The translations under genes and the position numbers were made by a program. This document shows, one piece after another, positions 23,360 through 30,448 of a stretch of DNA of 31,090 nt. This stretch comes from an uncultured Veillonella sp. GTDB lineage: Bacteria; Bacillota; Negativicutes; Veillonellales; Veillonellaceae. The stretch spans positions 1 through 31,090 of the forward strand of contig CAAEOZ010000217.1 of NCBI GenBank assembly GCA_900757715.1. The letters run 5' to 3'. Positions within the stretch are counted from its first letter, which is position 1, and each line of letters starts with the position of its first letter. The notes beneath the pieces were generated by a model. It had not been told where the DNA came from. It saw only the letters and a list, made by a program, of their open reading frames with translations, and searched no databases.

Positions 23360-23747
23360 AGGGCCTCCTCTTAATTAAAAAATAACGAGTTCCTAACCTT
23401 GACCGTGGACTTGCATTATGCGGTCGTATTATACGCGTCTTGCTCCGTATAGGGTTTTTGCTACCTTTATCATACGCTACTTTTACTATGAAAGCTAGAC
23501 TTACTTATAAAATTCACGAATTGATGAATTTTATTGCACTCATCTAGAAGGGAAAGTATACATTAGTATTAATATATAATGAGTATATATACAACATGTA
23601 TAGACTATTATAATATATTTCTGAAAAATATAGAATATATTCATCTTTCTGTGATAATTTTTAAAGGTATTTTGGTTCTAAATAGAGAAATATATATACT
23701 ATATGAACTTATGTAAGTCTAAGCTTTCATTTAAAGGAGCTGAGTAT
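23360..23747. other. Divergent regulatory region, ArsR gene / fix operon
   Basis: No gene is supported here: the frame open from ATG 23703 is only an upstream extension of fixC. The stretch must carry both divergent promoters. Candidate -10 boxes are TATAAT at 23609-23614 (+ strand, toward fixC) and TATAAT read on the minus strand from 23433 to 23428 (toward the ArsR gene). Neither has a good -35. Confidence 0.5.
23508..23533. promoter_or_regulatory. Candidate operator palindrome
   Basis: TAAAATTCA (23508-23516) and TGAATTTTA (23525-23533) are perfect 9-bp inverted arms around 8 nt. The size matches sites bound by ArsR-type dimers, and it lies between the divergent ArsR and fixC genes. Confidence 0.5.
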
Positions 23748-25055
23748 ATGGCAATTGATCGCAATGAAACATTTGATGTTATCGTTGTTGGCGCAGGGCC
23801 AGCGGGTTCTGCGGCAGCATTACGCCTTGCGGAGCAGCGGGTAAAAGTTTTACTCATCGAACGCGGTACCGCACCAGGCGCTAAAAACATGATGGGGGGA
23901 CGTATCTATACACATTCTTTGGAACGTCTTGTTCCGGACTTTAGAGACCGTGCGCCGTTGGAACGAAAGGTGACAAAAGAGCGTATTTCTATTGGTACGG
24001 GTAATGAAATGACCACCATCGAGTATAGTTACCAAGATGGTGAACCTAATGAAGAATCCTACGTAGTATTACGTGCTAAATTTGATAAATGGTTAGCAGA
24101 AGAGGCGGAGAAAAAAGGGGCTCTCCTCGTGTCTAATGTACAGGTAACTGAGCTTATTACCGAAGGTGAAGGAAAACGTCGCCGTGTAATAGGTGTTCGC
24201 TGTCACGATGACGAAGTATATGCAAAACTAGTTATCATCGCAGAGGGTTCTAATACATTATTATTGGAACAAGCTGGTCTTACAGGTCCTACAGATCCAA
24301 AAACAATGGCTGTAGGGGTGAAAGAAGTATATAAACTCAAAAAAGAGGATCTTGAAAATCGTCTCATGCTATCTGGCGATGAGGGGATGGCGTGGCTTAC
24401 TTTGGGCGATATGACCGATGGCTTATTGGGCGGTGGCTTTATTTATACGAATAAAGACAGCCTTTCCGTAGGTATGGTTGTAGGCCTTGAAGATATCGGT
24501 AAAGCAAATAAATCGGTAGATGAAATGCTACTAGCTTTCACAAGCCATCCAAGAATTGCACCATTATTGAAAAATGGTCAATTGAAGGAGCATAGTGCGC
24601 ATCTCGTGCCAGAAGGCGGCTTTAAAGCTCTGCCTACATTGGGCGGTAATGGGTATGTTATCGTTGGTGATGCGGCGCGTATGTGTATGAACTTGGGGTA
24701 TACCATTCGTGGGATGGACCTTGCCATCGAATCTGGCATGTGTGCAGCCGATGCGGTTAACGTAGCATTGCGCGATGAAAACATGGAGCGCGTTGCTAAA
24801 TTGTATGAACGTCAAATCAAGAATTCTTGGTTATATAAGGACATGAAGCTTTATAAAAATATGCCTGCCTTCCTCGCATCAAATCCTCGCATATTCAAAG
24901 AGTATCCAGCTCTTGTGAATCATGTGATGCGCGATGTATTCACTGTAAATGGTGATGGTGCAGTCCCAATGATGAAGAAATTGATGGGTAGTGTAAGTGA
25001 CGTTGGTTTAGTTACCTTGATTCGTGATGCTTGGAAAGGGGTGCGTTCCCTATGA
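23748..25055 (+). CDS. fixC: FixC, electron-transfer flavoprotein dehydrogenase
   Basis: A 435-residue FAD protein of the FixC/ETF-quinone oxidoreductase family. The dinucleotide fold motif GAGPAGS is at residues 15-21, 'IERGTAPGAKNMMGG' follows, and the FAD-binding block 'GDAARMCMNLGYTIRGMDLA' lies near residue 308. It passes electrons from FixAB (ETF) and FixX to the membrane quinone. I start at ATG 23748, with AAAGGAG (23733-23739) 8 nt before; an in-frame ATG at 23703 would add residues before the FAD fold that do not belong to the family. First gene of a fixCXAB operon; its stop overlaps fixX (ATGA). Confidence 0.92.
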   Translation: MAIDRNETFDVIVVGAGPAGSAAALRLAEQRVKVLLIERGTAPGAKNMMGGRIYTHSLERLVPDFRDRAPLERKVTKERISIGTGNEMTTIEYSYQDGEPNEESYVVLRAKFDKWLAEEAEKKGALLVSNVQVTELITEGEGKRRRVIGVRCHDDEVYAKLVIIAEGSNTLLLEQAGLTGPTDPKTMAVGVKEVYKLKKEDLENRLMLSGDEGMAWLTLGDMTDGLLGGGFIYTNKDSLSVGMVVGLEDIGKANKSVDEMLLAFTSHPRIAPLLKNGQLKEHSAHLVPEGGFKALPTLGGNGYVIVGDAARMCMNLGYTIRGMDLAIESGMCAADAVNVALRDENMERVAKLYERQIKNSWLYKDMKLYKNMPAFLASNPRIFKEYPALVNHVMRDVFTVNGDGAVPMMKKLMGSVSDVGLVTLIRDAWKGVRSL

Positions 25056-25330
25056 AACTAGAAGAGCGCTTGGGCGCCAATAAATACTATGTAGATGAAA
25101 CGTCTCCTCATATCATTGTGGATGGCGCTGGCTTTAGCTTGGAAGAGAAAATGAAACTCGTAAACGGCTGTCCTGCCGGTCTATATACATTACAAGAAAA
25201 TGGTGATTTAGCCTTTGATTTCGCTGGGTGTCTTGAGTGCGGCACCTGCCGTGTTCTCTGTGGCGAAACAATCGTAAAAACTTGGAAATATCCGCGTAAC
25301 GCTAAGGGCGTAGAATTTAGACAGGGGTGA
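25052..25330 (+). CDS. fixX: FixX, ferredoxin-like protein
   Basis: A 92-residue iron-sulfur protein. Cysteines at 60, 63, 66 and 70 in CLECGTCRVLC, plus C40 in 'NGCPAGLY', match the FixX family, which carries a [4Fe-4S] cluster and works with FixC. ATG 25052 overlaps the fixC stop by 4 nt, which favours it over an upstream in-frame ATG at 25031. A 4-nt gap leads to fixA. Confidence 0.92.
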   Translation: MKLEERLGANKYYVDETSPHIIVDGAGFSLEEKMKLVNGCPAGLYTLQENGDLAFDFAGCLECGTCRVLCGETIVKTWKYPRNAKGVEFRQG

Positions 25331-25334
25331 GTGT

Positions 25335-26324
25335 ATGGAGTTATTAGTATGTATCAAACAGGTTCCAGATACATCTGAGATTAAGCTGGATCCGGAAACG
25401 AATAATCTCATCCGCACAGGGCTGCCTAGTATTGTAAACCCTTACGATATGCATGCGTTAGAGGCAGCTCTTGCGGTAAAAGACCAATATGAAGGTAGTC
25501 GTGTAACCGTTGTTACTATGGGGCCTCCTCAAGCTGAGGCGGCACTTCGCGAGTGTTTGTCTCTCGGTGCAGATGATGCGGTGCTTATTACAGACCGTGC
25601 TTTCGGTGGTGCTGATACATTGGCTACAAGCTATACGATTGCCTCTGCCATTCGTCATATTCAACGTACCATGAATCGCGAGTTCCAAATGATTTTCTGC
25701 GGCAAGCAGGCTATCGATGGGGATACGGCACAAGTAGGTCCTCAAATTGCGGAGGAACTAGGCATGGCGCAAGCTACCTATGCTTGTGAATTATCTGTAG
25801 ACCAAGCAGCCCAAAAAGCGATTGTAAAACGAGAACATGAAAATGGTTACGAAATTGTGGAAGTTCCTTTACCACTATTGGTAACGGCTACTGCCGAACT
25901 CAATGAGCCTCGTCAACCAGGTCTCTGGAGTTCTATTTACGCGAAACGTTATGAAATTTCCCATATTACATTGCGTGATATGCCTAATATTGATGAAAGC
26001 CGTATTGGCCTCAATGGCTCTCCTACGCGCGTTCGTAAGGTATATCAACCACCGCTTCGCGGCAAGGTAGAAATGCTTTCATCTGTGGAAGAAGGGGCTA
26101 AAAAGGTTCTTGAATTGGCCTATAATATCAAGCCAGAAAAGTTTTCTCATCTATTGGTGCCTAGCGAAGAACCTGTGGATGAGCCTGTAGATAACAACGA
26201 TGAGGGCGTGGATGTAAAAGATCCTGTGCAGCGGGCTGCCACTGTTGAAAGTGTATCCTCTAGTGAGTTCAAGGCTTTAGCGGCCGTTAAAGGTGAAGAA
26301 GGCTCCAAAGGAGGTGATCGATAA
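25335..26324 (+). CDS. fixA: FixA, electron-transfer flavoprotein beta subunit
   Basis: A 329-residue ETF beta-type subunit. 'CIKQVPDTSEIKLD' at the start, 'NPYDMHALEAAL', 'GKQAIDGDTAQVGPQIAEELG' (its key part being the AMP/flavin loop DGDTAQVGP) and 'VPLPLLVTATAELNEPR' are in family order. Usual length is about 250-290 residues; here ~60 acidic, low-complexity residues follow residue ~270 ('SEEPVDEPVDNN' and onward), a C-terminal tail not typical of the family. With FixB it takes electrons from an NADH- or acyl-CoA-linked donor, and in FixABCX systems can bifurcate them between quinone and ferredoxin/flavodoxin. The gene overlaps fixB by 1 nt. Confidence 0.9.
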   Translation: MELLVCIKQVPDTSEIKLDPETNNLIRTGLPSIVNPYDMHALEAALAVKDQYEGSRVTVVTMGPPQAEAALRECLSLGADDAVLITDRAFGGADTLATSYTIASAIRHIQRTMNREFQMIFCGKQAIDGDTAQVGPQIAEELGMAQATYACELSVDQAAQKAIVKREHENGYEIVEVPLPLLVTATAELNEPRQPGLWSSIYAKRYEISHITLRDMPNIDESRIGLNGSPTRVRKVYQPPLRGKVEMLSSVEEGAKKVLELAYNIKPEKFSHLLVPSEEPVDEPVDNNDEGVDVKDPVQRAATVESVSSSEFKALAAVKGEEGSKGGDR

Positions 26325-27325
26325 TGGGAGTGACAAATTTTGATGAATATAGAGATGTCTTTGTCGTAGCCGATACCATCGATGACGTAGTGCATCCTGT
26401 TACGTACGAACTTATCGGTCAAGCTCGTCGCATTGCTAAGGAATTGGGGCAACTCGTTCAAGTTATGCTTCTTGGTGAGAATGTTCAATCCGAGGCGGAG
26501 GAACTCGTGGCGCATGGTGCCGATATTGTTCACGTTTTTGAAAGCCCTCTTTTGAAATACTATACAACAGACGGCTATACAAAGGTTTTGACAGATTTCT
26601 TTGAAGACCATAAGCCTAATATCCTTTTGATTGGCGCTACGAATAATGGCCGTGACTTGGCACCTCGCATGTCAGGTCGCATGAAAAATGGTGTCGTAGC
26701 TGACTGTACCATTTTGACGGTAGATACTTCAGAAGGCCTTGTAGAATGGACGCGTCCTGCCTTGGGTGGCAATATTTTAGCTGAAATTATTTCTCCAAAT
26801 CATCGTCCACAAATGGGCTCTGTCCGCCCTAATGTATTTAAAAAGCCAGAACGCATTGCAGATAGCTGGGGCCGTATTCAAATTGAACAATTTGACCTTA
26901 AACCTGAAGATATTCGCATGAAGCGTCTTGACTTCATTCCGTTCAGCAAAGATGGTTACAACATCCAAGAGGCGGATATCATCGTGGCCGGCGGTCGCGG
27001 CATGGGTTCCAAAGAAAACTTTGATAAGCTCTACGAACTTGCCGATGCTATCGGCGGCGTTGTAGGTGCTACACGTCCTCTGGTAGAAAAGGGCTGGATC
27101 GAATTGCCATACCAAGTAGGCCAAACAGGTAAAACTGTAAGCCCTAAACTATACTTGGCATTCGGTATCTCCGGTGCTATTCAACACGTGAGCGGTATCT
27201 CCGGTGCTGACACAATCGTGGCTATCAATAACGATCCAAATGCAGAAATCTTCCAACACGCTAACTATGGGATCGTGGGGGATTGCATGGAAGTGTTAAA
27301 TGATATGTTGGCGCATCTGAAATAA
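26324..27325 (+). CDS. fixB: FixB, electron-transfer flavoprotein alpha subunit
   Basis: A 333-residue ETF alpha-type subunit. The C-terminal FAD domain is clear: 'GATRPLVEKGWI', 'GQTGKTVSPKLYLAFGISGA' (key: GQTGKTVSP), 'IQHVSGISGADTIVAIN' and 'IVGDCMEVL' are the standard flavin contacts. The N-terminal half forms the ETF alpha/beta interface. A near-perfect anti-16S site, AAAGGAGGTGATC (26308-26320), precedes the start by a few bases, predicting strong translation. Last gene of the operon; a terminator inside an inverted-repeat element follows. Confidence 0.93.
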   Translation: MGVTNFDEYRDVFVVADTIDDVVHPVTYELIGQARRIAKELGQLVQVMLLGENVQSEAEELVAHGADIVHVFESPLLKYYTTDGYTKVLTDFFEDHKPNILLIGATNNGRDLAPRMSGRMKNGVVADCTILTVDTSEGLVEWTRPALGGNILAEIISPNHRPQMGSVRPNVFKKPERIADSWGRIQIEQFDLKPEDIRMKRLDFIPFSKDGYNIQEADIIVAGGRGMGSKENFDKLYELADAIGGVVGATRPLVEKGWIELPYQVGQTGKTVSPKLYLAFGISGAIQHVSGISGADTIVAINNDPNAEIFQHANYGIVGDCMEVLNDMLAHLK

Positions 27326-27333
27326 AAGGCGTG

Positions 27334-27471
27334 CATAAAGTGGCATTAGAATTATAATACAATAAGGAAAGAGGATACCCTTCCCGAAAGCCTCCAAAGC
27401 GAGCTAAGTCGGTTTCAGAAAGGGTATCCTCTTTTTATTATCATATTCCTTAATCCATATGCCACTTTATG
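27334..27471. repeat. 138-bp inverted-repeat element downstream of fixB
   Basis: CATAAAGTGGCAT (27334-27346) and ATGCCACTTTATG (27459-27471) are perfect 13-bp terminal inverted repeats. Inside are further nearly paired arms and the terminator stem at 27368-27434. The shape resembles a small non-autonomous mobile element or a nested terminator. No target-site duplication is seen at the borders, and there is no gene inside. Confidence 0.65.
27368..27436 (+). terminator. fixCXAB terminator
   Basis: AAAGAGGATACCCTT (27368-27382) pairs perfectly with AAGGGTATCCTCTTT (27420-27434), followed by T residues. The 37-nt loop can fold a smaller stem (GAAAGCC with GGTTTC). With A and T runs outside it could act on both strands. 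Confidence 0.88.
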
Positions 27472-27679
27472 TATCCTTTTAAATACCATCTGCGCCGACA
27501 TATTATTCTAGGAGAATGGGAAAGGATAGCACGCGTAGCGCCCAAGGCGGCTTCGAATAGGTATCCCTATTTATTTTCTTATGATACGGTAGAGCTCAAA
27601 CGGTGTTGCATTAAATACAGATACGCAACATATCATTTTTGGAATAGGGGCGTGGCCTAGAGTCTATTACTTATTAAAG
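27472..27679. other. Unassigned stretch with GC-rich hairpin potential
   Basis: Between the inverted-repeat element and the SDR promoter. A 63-residue open frame (27469-27660) crosses it, but it has no ribosome-binding site, starts inside the repeat and has no recognisable motif, so I do not call it a gene. The 27516-27570 part is GC-richer than the surroundings and can pair GGATA with TATCC; further on TGTTGC can pair with GCAACA. It may be a non-coding RNA or a remnant. Confidence 0.35.
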
Positions 27680-27688
27680 TGGTATAAT
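27680..27688 (+). promoter_or_regulatory. Extended -10 promoter of first SDR gene
   Basis: TGGTATAAT, a perfect extended -10, lies 39 nt before the start codon. Same nonamer as at 274-282. Confidence 0.6.
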
Positions 27689-27727
27689 TAGGCTATAGAT
27701 ATAGTTCGGATTGATAAGGAGGTTCTT

Positions 27728-28486
27728 ATGGCTCGTAATGTTTTTGTTACTGGTGCAACGTCTGGTATTGGTCTTTGTATTGCCGAGGCATATGCAAAGT
27801 ATGGCGATAATGTTTTGATTTCCGGTCGTCGCACTGAGGTGTTGGCTGAGGTACAGGCTCGTTTGTCTAAGGAATATGGCGTGCGCGTTGAGACTTTGGT
27901 TCTTGATGTGCGTAGTCGTGAGGATATTGAAAGCAAGGTTCCAGCAGCAATTGAAGCGTTTGGTGGTGTTGATGTCCTTGTAAATAACGCAGGTCTTGCG
28001 CAAGGCTTAGATCCATTCCAAGATAGTACTGTTGATGATGCGGTAACTATGATTGATACGAATGTGAAAGGCCTTTTATATGTAACAAAGGCTGTACTAC
28101 CTTATATGATTGATAAAAACGCAGGCCATATTGTGAATATGGGTTCTACTGCTGGTATATACGCATATCCAGGTGGTGCTGTTTACTGCGCTACAAAGGC
28201 CGCAGTTAAGATGTTGAGCGATGGTATTCGCATGGATACGATTGCAACGGATATTAAGGTTACAACCATTCAACCAGGTATCGTAGAGACTCCGTTTAGT
28301 GAAGTTCGCTTTCACGGTGATGCGGAAAAAGCTAAAGCCGTCTACGCCGGCATCGATGCAATCCAACCTGAGGATGTGGCGGACGTTGTACTATACGTAA
28401 CAAATCAACCTAAACGCTTGCAAATTTCTGATGTCACAATCATGGCAAATCAACAAGCAGCTGGGTTTATGGTACATAAGAAATAA
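27728..28486 (+). CDS. Short-chain dehydrogenase/reductase (YdfG-like)
   Basis: A 252-residue classical SDR enzyme. The cofactor motif TGATSGIG is at residues 8-15, NNAG follows at about 87-90, the catalytic serine lies in 'NMGSTAG', and YCATK gives the active-site Tyr and Lys. 'SGRRTEVL' with arginines after the second strand suggests NADP(H). The C-terminal pattern 'QPGIVETPFSEVRFHGD' resembles YdfG-type 3-hydroxy acid / serine dehydrogenases, but the substrate is not certain. AAGGAGG precedes ATG 27728. It is followed 113 nt later by a second SDR gene of different sequence. Confidence 0.88.
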   Translation: MARNVFVTGATSGIGLCIAEAYAKYGDNVLISGRRTEVLAEVQARLSKEYGVRVETLVLDVRSREDIESKVPAAIEAFGGVDVLVNNAGLAQGLDPFQDSTVDDAVTMIDTNVKGLLYVTKAVLPYMIDKNAGHIVNMGSTAGIYAYPGGAVYCATKAAVKMLSDGIRMDTIATDIKVTTIQPGIVETPFSEVRFHGDAEKAKAVYAGIDAIQPEDVADVVLYVTNQPKRLQISDVTIMANQQAAGFMVHKK

Positions 28487-28528
28487 AACATCCTATGATT
28501 TAATGTGAAAGTTGAGTAAAGGACTCAT

Positions 28529-28561
28529 ATGTTAACTAAGGAGGCAAAGCAAGTGCAATAA
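28529..28561 (+). CDS. Possible 10-residue leader peptide
   Basis: ATG 28529 is preceded by AAAGGA (28518-28523) at 5 nt and opens a 10-codon frame (MLTKEAKQVQ) ending in TAA at 28559-28561. A second ribosome site, AAGGAGG (28538-28544), lies inside it and points to a GTG two codons before the same stop. It may be a leader peptide or the vestige of a lost gene; no function is visible. Confidence 0.25.
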   Translation: MLTKEAKQVQ

Positions 28562-28598
28562 AGCCGGATACTCTTATTTATAAAGGAAAGGCAAAAAA

Positions 28599-29360
28599 AT
28601 GAAAAAATATATCGTTATTACAGGAGCAAGTTCAGGCATAGGAGCAGCTACGGCAAAAGCTTTTGCACGTCGTGGAGAAAATTTAATCGTTATTGCACGG
28701 AGAGCAGAATTATTAGAAAATTTGAAAGACGAGATTGCTAACATTTCGCCTGATTCGGACGTTATTGTAAAACCTTGTGATCTCTCGCGTAGCGAAAATG
28801 TTTTAGCACTTTGGGATGACCTTAAAAGCTATGAGTTAAAGGCTCTTATCAATAATGCAGGCTTTGGCGATTTTGGATTCATGGGGAATCATGATATTCA
28901 AAAAATGGTAAAAATGATAGATTTAAATGTAACTGCACTTGCGATACTTTCTAGTTTATTCGTGCGAGATTATAAATGTAAACAAACACAGTTGATAAAT
29001 GTTTCCTCCGTGGGTGGCTATTTTTTAGCGCCCGGCGTAGTACCGTATTGTGGAACAAAATTTTTTGTAAGTGCTTTCACAGAGGGCTTGTATCATGAGC
29101 TTGTACAGGATACGGATGCTAACATGCAGGCTAAAATCTTAGCGCCTGCGGCTACTAAAAGCGAGTTTTGTGATGTAGCTTCAGGTAAAAATGGATTTGA
29201 TTACGATGCTTCATTTGAAAAGTATCATAGCAGTGAACAGACTGCAGACTTTTTGCTTACCCTTTATGATAGCGATGCATGTGTTGGCGAGGTGGATTTG
29301 ACTAGCTTCGAGTTTAAGCTCAGCGGGCCAAAATTTAATTACCTAGCTACTGCCAAATAG
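28599..29360 (+). CDS. Short-chain dehydrogenase/reductase
   Basis: A 253-residue SDR. TGASSGIG is at residues 8-15, NNAG near 85, catalytic serine in 'NVSSVGG', and active-site YCGTK. 'VIARRAELL' after the second strand suggests NADP(H). It is similar in plan to the preceding SDR but clearly a different family branch, ending with a 'SGPKFNYLATAK' tail. AAAGGAAAGG lies 8-10 nt before ATG 28599. Its codon and base use look somewhat more AT-rich than the first SDR. The substrate is unknown. Confidence 0.86.
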   Translation: MKKYIVITGASSGIGAATAKAFARRGENLIVIARRAELLENLKDEIANISPDSDVIVKPCDLSRSENVLALWDDLKSYELKALINNAGFGDFGFMGNHDIQKMVKMIDLNVTALAILSSLFVRDYKCKQTQLINVSSVGGYFLAPGVVPYCGTKFFVSAFTEGLYHELVQDTDANMQAKILAPAATKSEFCDVASGKNGFDYDASFEKYHSSEQTADFLLTLYDSDACVGEVDLTSFEFKLSGPKFNYLATAK

Positions 29361-29530
29361 TAGATAGGAATGGATTATATATAGAAATAGATACTTCTTG
29401 TTAGCGTCTCACTATCCATTTGGAATATAGATTTGTATAGTAGCTAATATAGAACTCAAGGCTTTATATAAGAAATAACTACTTGAAATTCCCTATCATT
29501 TAGGATATAATTATTAAACAAGTTTTAATA

Positions 29531-29573
29531 AAGAATATTTTGTAAAATGTATTTTTTATATTATAATATTCTT
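29531..29573 (+). promoter_or_regulatory. Promoter flanked by inverted repeat
   Basis: TTGTAA (29540-29545) and TATAAT (29562-29567) are 16 nt apart. AAGAATATT (29531-29539) and AATATTCTT (29565-29573), perfect 9-bp inverted arms, bracket the promoter; this may be an operator or chance in AT-rich DNA. Confidence 0.5.
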
Positions 29574-29628
29574 AATAGATGTGTTGTGTTTGTACAGATG
29601 TTTTTGTAAGAGAGCGGAGATTATAGTA

Positions 29629-30219
29629 ATGTTGAAGAAATTTGTATTGATGGCAGTTGCTTGTGCTTGTGTAGGTTCTTATACTGTTGCGGGTGCTCAA
29701 GGTACTCTTGATGTAAAACCTGATCTACCTAAATCTATGGTCATGCAAGAAGGTACGGAGCCTATGGTTGGTATGCCAAGCCCATTTCATGAGTTTTCTA
29801 CTGTAGATGAAGCGGCTAAATATATGAACATTACACCTCAAATGCCTAAGGTATTACCTGTGGGTTACAACATTGAGTCTGTAAGTACTATTGATAAGGA
29901 TGTATTGCAAGTGGTTTATGTTTACCAAGCTGGTGAAGATGCTACTCGTAATCAAGCTGCAGGCAAACGCATCGTCCATCGCATAGCCAATGAAATAAAA
30001 GAAGATATCAGCGGCGATTATAACGATTTTCGTGTAACAGCTAATGAAAAAGTAAACGGCACAAAGGTTGTTTTCAAAGGCGGTAATAAAATGGTATATC
30101 TCATAGGTTGGACAAAAGCCGGACAAACTCATGGGATGTACTTCGAACGCCCTGTAACTCGTGACATGGCTAAAGCAATCGTTGCTAATACGGTAGCCCC
30201 AAAACAACATACAAAATAA
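29629..30219 (+). CDS. Small secreted protein of unknown function
   Basis: A 196-residue protein with a signal peptide (about 1-24, with cleavage near 'VAGAQG'). I do not recognise it with certainty. The segment 'PKVLPVGYNIESVSTIDKDV' region, with P..LP.GY and a following 'VVYVYQAGE', resembles the DUF4367-type fold seen in secreted or membrane-anchored proteins of Firmicutes. No catalytic motif, cysteine pair or membrane anchor is visible in the mature part. GGAG precedes ATG 29629; an in-frame GTG at 29581 would put extra residues before the signal peptide. It is probably periplasmic and transcribed alone from the promoter at 29540. Confidence 0.7.
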   Translation: MLKKFVLMAVACACVGSYTVAGAQGTLDVKPDLPKSMVMQEGTEPMVGMPSPFHEFSTVDEAAKYMNITPQMPKVLPVGYNIESVSTIDKDVLQVVYVYQAGEDATRNQAAGKRIVHRIANEIKEDISGDYNDFRVTANEKVNGTKVVFKGGNKMVYLIGWTKAGQTHGMYFERPVTRDMAKAIVANTVAPKQHTK

Positions 30220-30296
30220 TATAAAAGTCCAGGCCTAGTGGGATAGGCATGCGAGCTGTGGTGAAGCACTCGCATGGACATTGTAAGGGTTTTATA
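30220..30296 (+). ncRNA. Candidate structured RNA with three-way junction
   Basis: TATAAAA-GTCC (30220-30230) pairs with GGAC (30276-30279) and TTTTATA (30290-30296), with a 10-nt one-sided bulge. Inside are two hairpins: GCCTA/TAGGC (30233-30237 with 30244-30248) and ATGCGAG/CTCGCAT (30249-30255 with 30269-30275). A terminator follows at 30300. I could not match it to a known riboswitch class. It may be a small RNA, or the 3' end of the secreted-protein mRNA. Confidence 0.45.
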
Positions 30297-30299
30297 TGG

Positions 30300-30327
30300 A
30301 ACGGCTCCTCGTATGAGGGGCCGTTTT
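30300..30327 (+). terminator. Terminator downstream of structured RNA
   Basis: AACGGCTCCTC (30300-30310) pairs with GAGGGGCCGTT (30315-30325), one G-U pair, 4-nt loop, then TT. The T-run is short (four T counting the stem), but the stem is GC-rich and strong. Confidence 0.8.
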
Positions 30328-30346
30328 AGTATATATGCTAAAATTT

Positions 30347-30365
30347 CATAATGAGAATCATTCTA
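30347..30365. promoter_or_regulatory. Fur box 1
   Basis: CATAATGAGAATCATTCTA matches the classical 19-bp Fur consensus at 15 of 19 positions, including the central AATCATT. It lies about 85 nt before the permease start and predicts iron-dependent repression. Confidence 0.7.
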
Positions 30366-30387
30366 ATATACATATAGGGGTATATCT

Positions 30388-30406
30388 AAAAATTAGAATC
30401 ATTGTT
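30388..30406. promoter_or_regulatory. Fur box 2 (weaker)
   Basis: The 19-mer with TTAGAATCATTGTT at its right side matches the Fur consensus at 13 of 19 positions, sharing AGAATCATT with box 1. ATAGGGGTAT (30374-30383) lies between the two boxes. Confidence 0.5.
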
Positions 30407-30448
30407 AAAATAAAATATAGTTATTTTTTGATAAAGAAGGCAGGTGAT

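Noticed and set aside
27526..27570. tRNA-like piece (GGATA...TTCGAAT...TATCC)
   Set aside because: The T-loop-like TTCGAAT has no pairing T-stem, and the span is far too short for a tRNA.
27469..27660. 63-codon open frame after the inverted-repeat element
   Set aside because: It starts inside the repeat, has no Shine-Dalgarno sequence and no recognisable motif.
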